A stretch of 64,000 nt of DNA from assembly GCA_016946835.1 (NCBI GenBank), contig JACVTC010000031.1, positions 152,501-216,500 on the forward strand, in the 5' to 3' direction. Below are positions 1-8,224 of this stretch, in pieces; the first letter of the stretch is position 1; each line of letters opens with the position of its first letter. The notes under the pieces are model-generated. The model was given only the letters and a program-made list of their open reading frames with translations, did not search any database and was not told the origin of the DNA. Source of the stretch: Neocallimastix lanati (nom. inval.) (lineage: Eukaryota > Neocallimastigomycota > Neocallimastigomycetes > Neocallimastigales > Neocallimastigaceae). A program made the translations under genes and the position numbers.

Positions 1-468
1 ACTCATGCAGAACACTGTGATATCTTAGAAATTCTTTTGAAAGTTTACCATTAAATTTTCATGAGCTTTGGAAGAAAGGTATAGATTAGTAATGAACAAA
101 ATACATTTATCACGGATGCCAATATTGTTAAGTTTTGTTGAGTATATTTTAAAATTGGAACTGAATCATAAGGTGTTTTAATGTAAAAAAAAAAAAAAAA
201 GCAAGTAAAGTTAATTAGTCATTCACTTCTCTTTTTTGGTAAATTTCACGAAAAGTTTAAATAAACTGATATATTTTTCTTTATTTCAAAAAACGAAACT
301 ATATTGTCTTTTAAAAATTCCATGAGAAAAAGCATAGTCCGTAATTCTTTTAGTGACAAATTTTGACAGAATCGTTAATCCTAAATTAATGAAAGAAGTA
401 CCACTGCAATTATTACAATCTGAAAGATCCCCTTTCTAAGTAATGGAAATAAACTTTTTTAAAAAATT
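1..468. other. AT-rich flank, no gene seen
   Basis: No convincing reading frame or RNA gene was found on either strand. There is an A-run near 186-200. The stretch lies downstream of the minus-strand tRNA pair and may be ordinary host intergenic DNA. Confidence 0.5.
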
Positions 469-476
469 AAAAAAAA
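469..476 (-). terminator. Pol III T-run terminator of the tRNA pair
   Basis: Eight A on the plus strand read as T8 on the minus strand, one base beyond the discriminator of tRNA-Arg. RNA polymerase III stops at such T-runs. No T-run of four or more separates the two tRNA genes, so this is probably the terminator for both. Confidence 0.85.
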
Positions 477-477
477 C

Positions 478-551
478 CACTCACGGCGGGACTTGAACCC
501 GCAATCTTCAGATTAGAAGTCTGACGCCCTATCCGATTAGGCTACGCGAGC
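478..551 (-). tRNA. tRNA-Arg (anticodon TCT)
   Basis: On the minus strand the sequence folds as a complete cloverleaf. The acceptor stem pairs GCTCGCG with CGTGAGT (two G-U pairs), with discriminator G. The anticodon loop CTTCTAA sits on a CAGA/TCTG stem and gives anticodon TCT, which reads AGA, the common Arg codon in AT-rich genomes. The T arm GCGGG-TTCAAGT-CCCGC holds a good B box. The length is 74 nt and no intron is seen. It lies 14 bp downstream of tRNA-Asn with no terminator between them, so the two are probably transcribed as one dicistronic precursor from the promoter of either or both genes. The CCA end is not encoded. Confidence 0.95.
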
Positions 552-565
552 TTGTATTAATTGAT

Positions 566-639
566 CGCTCCTAGGTGGGCTTGAACCACCAACCTCTCGG
601 TTAACAGCCGAACGCGCTAGCCAATTGCGCCATAAGAGC
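566..639 (-). tRNA. tRNA-Asn (anticodon GTT)
   Basis: The minus strand gives a full 74-nt cloverleaf. The acceptor stem is GCTCTTA with TAGGAGC and discriminator G. The D arm contains CAATTGGCTAGCG. The anticodon loop CTGTTAA gives GTT, decoding Asn codons, which are abundant in this genome. The T arm is GGTGG-TTCAAGC-CCACC. The 5-prime end (639) faces the LTR of retrotransposon A1, which starts at 654, so the transposon occupies the usual start-site region of this Pol III gene. The short distance is typical of Pol III-targeting elements such as yeast Ty3. The internal A and B boxes are untouched, so the gene can still be transcribed. Confidence 0.95.
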
Positions 640-653
640 TAATTATAATATTG

Positions 654-1445
654 TAATACAGAATGAACAAATAATACTAATTGTACTAGAATAATATAAA
701 TTATTCTAACCTTATAGATTATTCTATTCTATATAATTGGAACTTTCCAATATTCTTCAAATATTACTAAATAGAAATCTTAAGTTAATAAATCACTAAT
801 TAACTTATAATTCCTTTTTGAATTATCGATCCGATTCCATTATAATGTATTAAAAATCTTTAGCCAAGAATATTGTCCTTGCCCACTTAATATATTAATA
901 TTATATTTCTTTTGTATTATGTTATATTGAAAATAATCAAATCTATTTAATTAGTTATTAAAATTTTCGTTATCAATTTAAATTTATTTTTAATTACTAA
1001 ATTTAACTAAACCACAATAAAATATTCTGTATAATCTCTTTATTTTTATTTTATATATATTAGTATTAAACTATTATTAAATAATTAATAATTCAATAAT
1101 ATATAACTACTATTTATAACAATAATATTATTAACTAAAATAATAATTCAATTTCAATTTAAATGTTTTATTTATAAAAATAATTAGTAATTAGTTTATT
1201 AAAAAAATAGTTAGGCTTTACAAATTTTAATTTGATAAAAAAATATAAATACATGTAATTTTAGTGAAATAAAATATAATCAATAACTTTCTTTTTATTA
1301 AATAAATAATTATATTATTATTTTTTTCTTTTATAAATTTAAATAAATAAATATTGATTTTAAAACAAATTATTTTTTTTTTTATTGTAATTTTATTATT
1401 TGTGTTAATTATTATTATATTCCTAAAATTATATGAACCATACCA
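654..1445 (+). repeat. 5-prime LTR of A1
   Basis: It matches 6887-7678 over 792 bp. It begins TAATACAGAATGAAC and ends ATGAACCATACCA. The start could be placed two bases earlier (TG at 652). I placed it by comparison with the 3-prime copy and the ATTG duplication. It is very AT-rich with no reading frame. Confidence 0.92.
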
Positions 1446-1453
1446 TGAAAAAT

Positions 1454-1470
1454 TGATGGAGATATCGGGG
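1454..1470 (+). promoter_or_regulatory. Primer-binding site (minus-strand priming) of A1
   Basis: TGATGGAGATATCGGGG lies 8 nt after the LTR end. A2 has TGGTGGAGATATCGGGG at 41909 and E2 has TGGTAGAGATATCGGGG at 43835, in the same position. The complement ends in CCA and fits a tRNA 3-prime end with a discriminator A and an acceptor stem whose 5-prime strand would start GGAGATA. I infer tRNA priming; the tRNA itself is not in this window. Confidence 0.7.
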
Positions 1471-1633
1471 AATATAATAATAAATTAATACATTGGGGAT
1501 AAAATTATAATATTAATAAATAATTTTTCTAATAAAACAAATATTTTTTTAAAAAAGAAAACAATTTTTATATTTTTAACTAATTATTATTAATTGTTAA
1601 AAATATTAATTAATATTAAATTAAACTAATATT

Positions 1634-1797
1634 CGTGCATAGATTTCCGGGTTAAGTTTATCCTACATAGTAATTGGGCTAGTAGGCTCTGGACTGCTAT
1701 TTTTTATATTGAAAATAGTAACCGTGGCACACGCGTGGCATGACACCTTTCAAGAGGTAAGCTGCACGTCAGACAGTGTGTACTATCAGATTGCACG
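1634..1797 (+). ncRNA. Conserved structured leader RNA of A1 (unknown class)
   Basis: About 164 nt between primer site and gag, much richer in G+C than its surroundings. A closing stem pairs CGTGCA (1634-1639) with TGCACG (1792-1797). An internal hairpin pairs CTATTTT (1697-1703) with AAAATAG (1712-1718). A third stem pairs GCGTG (1733-1737) with CACGT (1765-1769). The unpaired blocks GGGTTAAGTTTATC, GGCTCTGGACTG, CATGACACC and AAGCTGC recur in the homologous leaders at 42087, 44525 and 35950. Stem bases change in compensation between elements, so an RNA structure is likely. Its role is unknown: internal ribosome entry, RNA packaging or dimerisation are possible. Confidence 0.75.
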
Positions 1798-1956
1798 ATT
1801 ATTATAATTTAATAAATGATTAATAATAATAAATAATTAATAATTTTATTAGTTAAAAGATTTATTTTTTTTTAATTTTTTTTTTTATTTTTACTTTTTA
1901 TAACAATTTATACATTACGAGGTTTAGCATTCTATAGATACAATAAATTTTATTTA

Positions 1957-2874
1957 ATGAGAACATCCAGTACTTCCAGTACTCCAACAGAGAGTACTCC
2001 AGAAAGTAAGCTTAGCTTCCGAGAATTAAAGAAAGAATTAAAAGATTTTGAAAAGCTTACTAAACAAAACCTAGACATCAACTCCTGGGCAAATGAGTTA
2101 AAGGCATGGATAAAATACCAACATATCAAGGATCCTGAAACTATTTTTACTGCTTGTATATTAACGGCTTCTGGAGAACCAAGAGAAATTATCCAAGAAC
2201 TAGAAGATGGAAATGACCTTACTGAAGATGAAGATTCTGATTTCGATAGCGATAGTGAAGGAGAAGATGATGAAGAAAGTGAATCTACTAGCACCTACCC
2301 AAGCCTTGATGAAATCATAAATCATCTGAAGACTTTCTATGGACTTAAAGAAGATCAAACCAATTTGTTACGAGAATTACGTTCCATGAAAATAAAGAAG
2401 AACGAGAAAGTTAAAGATTTTAATGTCCGTTATAGATCTTTGTACCATAAATTGGATAAAAAGAGAAGAAGAAAAATTAGTGTTTTAGATTATGCAGATT
2501 CCTTAACCAATAATCCTGACGCATGGAGAAAGGTTATGCTTAAAGACCATATTTCTATTACCAAAGCGTTCGCTATAGCCGAAAAAGTTGATCGTTTATC
2601 TATTAAAAATAGTACTGAATATTATGATAAGACTCATTACAATCTCCTTAACTCTAAAAGTAATTTTAATAAGAACATTTCAAATGATTTTAACAAACCA
2701 AAAACCCACAAAAATGTATCTATAGAAAATATCACTAACAAGATGAAAGAAATGAAAATTAGTACTTGCTGGTTTTGTAGCAATGAAGGACATACCAAAC
2801 GAAACTGTCCTAAATTAAATTCCATATTGGAAAATAACCGCAAGAAGTTTTATGAAAATCATTTAAACCACTAA
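1957..2874 (+). CDS. Gag (capsid/nucleocapsid) of A1
   Basis: 305 residues. Residues about 20-80 hold a helical N-terminal part (core SWANELKAWIKYQ). An acidic D/E/S-rich linker covers about 85-110, and a Gag capsid-like helical region about 112-215. A CCHC zinc knuckle of the form CWFCSNEGHTKRNC lies near residues 273-286 and is expected to bind the element RNA. Gag forms the virus-like particle in the cytoplasm. The ATG at 1957 follows the structured leader and is the first start of a long frame. The homologue in A2 (42405-43322) is nearly identical, and B and E2 have diverged homologues. The frame ends at a TAA just inside a predicted -1 frameshift signal that leads into pol. Confidence 0.92.
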   Translation: MRTSSTSSTPTESTPESKLSFRELKKELKDFEKLTKQNLDINSWANELKAWIKYQHIKDPETIFTACILTASGEPREIIQELEDGNDLTEDEDSDFDSDSEGEDDEESESTSTYPSLDEIINHLKTFYGLKEDQTNLLRELRSMKIKKNEKVKDFNVRYRSLYHKLDKKRRRKISVLDYADSLTNNPDAWRKVMLKDHISITKAFAIAEKVDRLSIKNSTEYYDKTHYNLLNSKSNFNKNISNDFNKPKTHKNVSIENITNKMKEMKISTCWFCSNEGHTKRNCPKLNSILENNRKKFYENHLNH

Positions 2875-2914
2875 AAGGGAGTAGAAGCATTCCCATCGTC
2901 AAAAAAATTGCTTC
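2862..2914 (+). promoter_or_regulatory. Predicted -1 ribosomal frameshift signal, gag/pol of A1
   Basis: The slippery heptamer T-TTA-AAC (2862-2868) is in phase with gag. An 8-nt spacer containing the gag stop follows. Then GGGAGT (2877-2882) pairs with ATTCCC (2889-2894), and loop bases GAAGC (2884-2888) pair with GCTTC (2910-2914), giving an H-type pseudoknot. The pol frame is open in -1 from here. UUUAAAC with a pseudoknot is a classic -1 site, for example in coronaviruses. The arrangement is kept in A2 and in the diverged E2. Confidence 0.85.
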
Positions 2915-5900
2915 AGTCTGCCATCGTCCCAAAATAGTTGACTTAAAAGAAGATGATGATTATGAAGAAACTGCTGATTTCCAAGAAGGTACTACTACGG
3001 ATTATTACGAAGATTTTGATGATAAGTCGGATGGTTCCAAAGAATTGAATTACTTAGTAAACGTTATAAAGAGAAAGGCAAATCATAAAGATGAAGAGAC
3101 TAGTGACCAAAGAGAAAAGAGGGTTCACCGTAGTCTAAGAGATGATCCTAAGCCAATAGTTACTCCAGGTTTACGAAAACAAAAAGAAAATCAATTAAGG
3201 GGAACATCGCGACCAGTCAAAAAGCCAACAACTCAATTACATCCTTCGATTATGGTTCAACCTAGAATAGAAAAAGAAAAGAGAATTGAGAAAGAGCTAA
3301 GAGATAAGGAAAGAGCTAGTACTAGTACTTCTGTGGAAAATAATAATAATAATAGTAATGTTAATGTTATTAATGAAGAAACTTCTCAGGAAGAAAATAA
3401 TTCTAAACAAACTTTAAATAAATTAATTCAAGAAAAATCATCAGAAAAGTCAACTGAAATTATGCCAACTAGAATTCCAAGAAGAATACAAATGCAAACT
3501 GATTGTGATAGTTATGACGTGATCAAAGATTTAAACTCCAGTAATTGCAATATTACATTTGGACAATTATTGGACGTTGCTCCAAAGATACGGTCTCAAG
3601 TATCACAAGGACTTAAATTAGAAAAGAATAATACTAAAATTTCAGGTGCAGTGGATAATATGTGTGCTACTACAATAATAACGAACAATATAGATCATAC
3701 ATATAAAAGTAAACATCATGAACCACAAGAAGATGATATTGCTATGGTTGATGTAATAGTAGATGGAGTTCGTGGTAAGGCTTTAATAGATTCATGTAGC
3801 AACTTAAGTATTATCACAAAGCAATTTTTAGATAAATTACCTTATCAGTATGAACCTATAGGAGTTAGTGCAGGACGAATACGTTTAGCAACGATGAATG
3901 ATGATTACTCAGAAGATGTGTTAATCAAAGTTCCCGTAAAAATTAATGAACTAGAACTACTTGTTACGTGTAGAATTATAGACAAGGAGGATCCATTCTA
4001 TGATATATTAATCAACCTCAAAACTCAAATTGATAACCAGTTATTTATACATCCAATTAGATATAGTCTTTGTCGATTTAATGATCAAGGTTTAATTGAA
4101 GAAATTGCACCTATTAATAATGAATATGATGACGAAGAAAAATTATTATGTGTAATCAAGGCATTGAATCACCAAGAAGCTAAGCAACAATTGAAAACGA
4201 TTGAAGGATTACCACCCATAAAATATATATATGACACAGTTTTTCAAAGTACAATTAATTCAAATTATAGAGAAGCTATTACTAAATTACTTGAAGAATA
4301 TATTGATATAATTGCAACTTCTTCTGAAGAATTAACACCTTCAGATTTATCACCACACAAAATTATTCTTAAGGAAGGAGTTAAACCTATTAAACAAAAA
4401 TTTTATCGACTTAGTAAATTAAAAACAGATATCTTAAAAGAAGAATTAACCAAACTCATATATAAACGATTAATTGAACCTTCATGTTCAGAATGGTCAT
4501 CACCAGTAGTACTTGTGCCTAAAAAGAACGGTAAATGGCGCCTGTGTATTGACTATAGGAAAGTAAATGAAGCAACTAAGAAGGATTCTTATTCTTTACC
4601 AAATATTGAGGAAATTTTTGATAGCTTAGATGGAGCAAAAATCTTCTCAACATTAGATCTTTATTCCGGTTATCATCAAATATTAATGGATGATGATAGT
4701 GTTGAAATCACTACCTTTACAACTAAGTTCGGAAACTACCAATTCAAGGTAATGCCCTTCGGTTTAACAGGTGCTCCAGCTACATTCCAAAGAGAAATGA
4801 ACCGTATACTATTTCCCTTAATAGGAAAATGCGTCTATAACTTTATCGATGATATTTTAATCTACTCAAGAACTGAAGAAGAACACCTAGAACATCTTAA
4901 ACAAGTCTTAGAAATATTCAAGGAACATAAGTTAAAAATCAATATCGAAATGTGTTCTTTCATGCAAACTGAAGTAGAAGTACTTGGACATAAAGTATCC
5001 TCAGAAGGTTTAAGTCCATTGGAAAACAAAGTTGAAGCTATTAAAGAATGGAAGGCTCCCTCTAACATTCATGAACTTCGATCATTTTTAGGAGCCATTG
5101 GATATTATAGAAATTTTATTAAGGACTTTGCAAAAGTTACTGCTCCTCTCTGCACTCTATTAAGAAAAGGTATTAAGTTTGAATGGAAAAAGGAACAAGA
5201 AGAAAGTTTTAAAATTCTTAAGGAAAGATTAATCAATGCCCCAATATTAAGATTTCCTAGATTTGATAGAGAATTTATTATAAGAACAGATGCTTCCTAT
5301 GATGGAATAGGCGGTGTGCTTTTACAAAAGGATGATGAAACTGGAAAGGAGCATCCCGTTCATTATATTAGTAGAAGTTTATCTAAATCGGAAAAGAATT
5401 ATGGAATTACGGATCTAGAAGGTGCTGCTCTAATTTACTGTATTAATAAATTAAAATCTTATATTATGGGAAATCCTAAGCAAACTATAGTATATACAGA
5501 TCATAGACCATTAATCGGATTACTTAAAAGTAAGGAACCACAAAATTCTCGTCATACTAGATGGTGTTTGACTGTCAGTATGTTAGGAATTGATTTACGA
5601 TATGAAACTGGAAAGAATAATGTTGTCGCAGATGCTTTATCAAGAATGAAAAATGAAAAAGAAAAAGTTGTCTTAACAACACAAATTATCAAGGAACAAG
5701 ATGAAAACCTGCTTTCAAGGACCATTAAGGAATTTATTGAAAAAAAATTTACGACAATTGATGGTGTGGACTACTTTGTTGATGGCAATAATTATAGAAA
5801 ATTAGTTACAGATACAAAAGAAAAACTTCAATTAATTTTTCAAGCACACAGTATAGGACACGAAGGCTATTACAAGACATACCAACGTTTGAAAAAGAGC

Positions 5901-6863
5901 TACTATTGGAACAATATGGTTAATGACATTAAGCGTATTATAGGTAAATGTGAAAAATGTCAATTAAATAAATCTCAACCATACCCTGAACCAACGGAAG
6001 ATAAACCAACTGAAGTGGAAGGACCATTTACACACTTAGGATTGGACGTTATAGGACCTCTAAGTAAAACCAGAAATAATAATCAATATATAATCGTTGT
6101 GGTTGATTATTTTACTAAATGGGTTGAGGCAGAGCCCACTGAAAATGTTACTTCTCAGGATGTGATAAAATTTTTAATTAATGTATTTGCTCGACACGGT
6201 GTACCTCAAATTATCACTACTGATAATGGAACACAATTTACATCAGATATGACAAAAATCTTCCTTGATTTATATGATGTATATGTTAAATTTATCACTC
6301 CATATCATCCTGAAAGCAATGGTTTAGTTGAGAATCGTAATAAAGAAATTGGAAAATTATTACGATTACTAGGACAACACAAAGAATGGGATGAAATTTT
6401 ACCATCTGCACTTTGGGCTTTAAGAACTACTAAAAACTCAATCACCAACCATTCAAGTTTTGAATTAGTTTATGGAAGGGAGGACCAACAACCTTTTGAC
6501 ATTGCTGCCAGACCAACTAAGGGTATAAATAAGTCTTCTGACGAAATTCTACTGGAAAAATTTGTATCACACTACCAATGGGTAATGGAGGCCGCATCTA
6601 ATATCAAAAATGCTTCGAAATATTGGGCTACTAGGAGAGAAGAAAAGACCAGTATGAATCAAGCTAAAAGAATAAAATCAGGTGATTTAGTACTAGTAAG
6701 AAATTTTAATCGAACTAAATTAGAACCTTACTTTGTTGGACCTATGAAAGTGGTAAAGAAACAATTCAATACAGTCACTTTAGCTGATCCTGCTACTAAT
6801 ATACAAATGAATCGTAATGTTCATTTGAAAAATATTGTCAAGTTTAACTCAGCTTCTACCTAG
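2868..6863 (+). CDS. Pol polyprotein of A1 (PR-RT-RNase H-IN)
   Basis: An open frame of about 1330 codons in -1 relative to gag, so it is made as Gag-Pol by frameshifting; an ATG-independent start is expected. An acidic then basic linker leads to a protease-like region near 3820 (motif LIDSCSNLSI). RT spans about 4380-5130 with WRLCIDYRKVN and the catalytic box FIDDILIYS. RNase H follows (RTDASYDGIGG, TDHRPL, DALSR). Integrase has the zinc HHCC part (HSIGHEG ... CEKCQ) near 5850-5960 and the DDE core (GLDVIGPL, TDNGTQF, NGLVENRNKE) near 6040-6340. There is a basic C-terminal tail and no chromodomain is seen. It copies the RNA and inserts the DNA. Domain order is that of Ty3/gypsy. No break is seen. 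Confidence 0.92.
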   Translation, partial: PLKGSRSIPIVKKIASVCHRPKIVDLKEDDDYEETADFQEGTTTDYYEDFDDKSDGSKELNYLVNVIKRKANHKDEETSDQREKRVHRSLRDDPKPIVTPGLRKQKENQLRGTSRPVKKPTTQLHPSIMVQPRIEKEKRIEKELRDKERASTSTSVENNNNNSNVNVINEETSQEENNSKQTLNKLIQEKSSEKSTEIMPTRIPRRIQMQTDCDSYDVIKDLNSSNCNITFGQLLDVAPKIRSQVSQGLKLEKNNTKISGAVDNMCATTIITNNIDHTYKSKHHEPQEDDIAMVDVIVDGVRGKALIDSCSNLSIITKQFLDKLPYQYEPIGVSAGRIRLATMNDDYSEDVLIKVPVKINELELLVTCRIIDKEDPFYDILINLKTQIDNQLFIHPIRYSLCRFNDQGLIEEIAPINNEYDDEEKLLCVIKALNHQEAKQQLKTIEGLPPIKYIYDTVFQSTINSNYREAITKLLEEYIDIIATSSEELTPSDLSPHKIILKEGVKPIKQKFYRLSKLKTDILKEELTKLIYKRLIEPSCSEWSSPVVLVPKKNGKWRLCIDYRKVNEATKKDSYSLPNIEEIFDSLDGAKIFSTLDLYSGYHQILMDDDSVEITTFTTKFGNYQFKVMPFGLTGAPATFQREMNRILFPLIGKCVYNFIDDILIYSRTEEEHLEHLKQVLEIFKEHKLKINIEMCSFMQTEVEVLGHKVSSEGLSPLENKVEAIKEWKAPSNIHELRSFLGAIGYYRNFIKDFAKVTAPLCTLLRKGIKFEWKKEQEESFKILKERLINAPILRFPRFDREFIIRTDASYDGIGGVLLQKDDETGKEHPVHYISRSLSKSEKNYGITDLEGAALIYCINKLKSYIMGNPKQTIVYTDHRPLIGLLKSKEPQNSRHTRWCLTVSMLGIDLRYETGKNNVVADALSRMKNEKEKVVLTTQIIKEQDENLLSRTIKEFIEKKFTTIDGVDYFVDGNNYRKLVTDTKEKLQLIFQAHSIGHEGYYKTYQRLKKSYYWNNMVNDIKRIIGKCEKCQLNKSQPYPEPTEDKPTEVEGPFTHLGLDVIGPLSKTRNNNQYIIVVVDYFTKWVEAEPTENVTSQDVIKFLINVFARHGVPQIITTDNGTQFTSDMTKIFLDLYDVYVKFITPYHPESNGLVENRNKEIGKLLRLLGQHKEWDEILPSALWALRTTKNSITNHSSFELVYGREDQQPFDIAARPTKGINKSSDEILLEKFVSHYQWVMEAASNIKNASKYWATRREEKTSMNQAKRIKSGDLVLVRNFNRTKLEPYFVGPMKVVKKQFNTVTLADPATNIQMNRNVHLKNIVKFNSAST

Positions 6864-6886
6864 CTTGAGTCTTAGCGGGGGCATCT

Positions 6887-7678
6887 TAATACAGAATGAA
6901 CAAATAATACTAATTGTACTAGAATAATATAAATTATTCTAACCTTATAGATTATTCTATTCTATATAATTGGAACTTTCCAATATTCTTCAAATATTAC
7001 TAAATAGAAATCTTAAGTTAATAAATCACTAATTAACTTATAATTCCTTTTTGAATTATCGATCCGATTCCATTATAATGTATTAAAAATCTTTAGCCAA
7101 GAATATTGTCCTTGCCCACTTAATATATTAATATTATATTTCTTTTGTATTATGTTATATTGAAAATAATCAAATCTATTTAATTAGTTATTAAAATTTT
7201 CGTTATCAATTTAAATTTATTTTTAATTACTAAATTTAACTAAACCACAATAAAATATTCTGTATAATCTCTTTATTTTTATTTTATATATATTAGTATT
7301 AAACTATTATTAAATAATTAATAATTCAATAATATATAACTACTATTTATAACAATAATATTATTAACTAAAATAATAATTCAATTTCAATTTAAATGTT
7401 TTATTTATAAAAATAATTAGTAATTAGTTTATTAAAAAAATAGTTAGGCTTTACAAATTTTAATTTGATAAAAAAATATAAATACATGTAATTTTAGTGA
7501 AATAAAATATAATCAATAACTTTCTTTTTATTAAATAAATAATTATATTATTATTTTTTTCTTTTATAAATTTAAATAAATAAATATTGATTTTAAAACA
7601 AATTATTTTTTTTTTTATTGTAATTTTATTATTTGTGTTAATTATTATTATATTCCTAAAATTATATGAACCATACCA
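6887..7678 (+). repeat. 3-prime LTR of A1
   Basis: 792 bp, apparently identical to the 5-prime LTR. A purine-rich tract with GCGGGGGCATCT just before it is the likely plus-strand primer. It is followed by ATTG, the other half of the target duplication. Confidence 0.92.
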
Positions 7679-7682
7679 ATTG

Positions 7683-8218
7683 TGTGCTACAGTATTTAAA
7701 TAAAAATGAAAATTGTCAATAAAATTGTAATAAAATATAATAAATAATTAATTATATCACAATAATAAATAATAATATAAAATTATTCAAATTTATTTAA
7801 TTAATTAACAGCCAATAGGATTTAAATTATAGTAAATTAAAAGTATAAAAAGAAAAATTATTATAAATTTTTTAAAGGGTGGTTTTTTTTGGAGAAAATA
7901 GATATACATTAGTTAAGATAAATATATTCGGGGAATATATTTATTTATAAAATATAATATAGTAATAAGTTAGAAATAAATAGTTAATAAGATTTTTTTT
8001 ATAATACTTTATTATAAAATTGTATTACGACATAATAAATTAAATAAAATAAAATAAAACGACAAAAATAATTCTTAAAATTCTGTTTTAAAATAAAGTG
8101 TGTAGTAATTATATATTTCTATATTAGAATATACTATTTTATTTTATACTATCTTGCAAACTCACAAAAATATTGATACTAAAATATTAATAATAAAGAT
8201 TAATAAAATAACGTATCA
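7683..8218 (+). repeat. LTR-like remnant H
   Basis: The sequence between A1 and D1 begins TGTGCTACAG and ends CGTATCA, resembling the TGnTACnG...TATCA ends of other LTRs here (F, L, M). There is no reading frame. A piece near 7929 (CGGGGAATATA) resembles the base after the primer site in A-type elements. It is probably an old solo LTR or LTR fragment. The boundaries rest only on end similarity and on the neighbouring elements. Confidence 0.4.
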
Positions 8219-8224
8219 TGTGTG

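Larger units (their letters stand above)
654..7678 (+). mobile_element. Ty3/gypsy LTR retrotransposon A1, whole-looking
   Basis: This is a complete-looking Metaviridae (Ty3/gypsy) element: 5-prime LTR 654-1445, primer site, structured leader RNA, gag, frameshift signal, pol in the order protease-RT-RNase H-integrase, then 3-prime LTR 6887-7678. Both LTRs are 792 bp and I noticed no difference while reading them, so the insertion is young. A short target duplication ATTG(T) flanks it (650-653 and 7679-7682). I see no breaks in the reading frames. The relative A2 (41116-43649) and the older relative E2 (43650-50970) share its architecture. It sits 14 bp upstream of tRNA-Asn. Confidence 0.93.

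Noticed and set aside
1634-1797. Leader RNA as a group I intron, riboswitch or hammerhead ribozyme
   Set aside because: I found none of the conserved cores of group I introns or hammerheads, and no pattern of a known riboswitch; it is left as an unknown class.
1950-2294. Minus-strand Ser-rich frame opposite gag of A1
   Set aside because: It is the antisense shadow of the acidic linker of Gag; the sense frame has a zinc knuckle and homologues.
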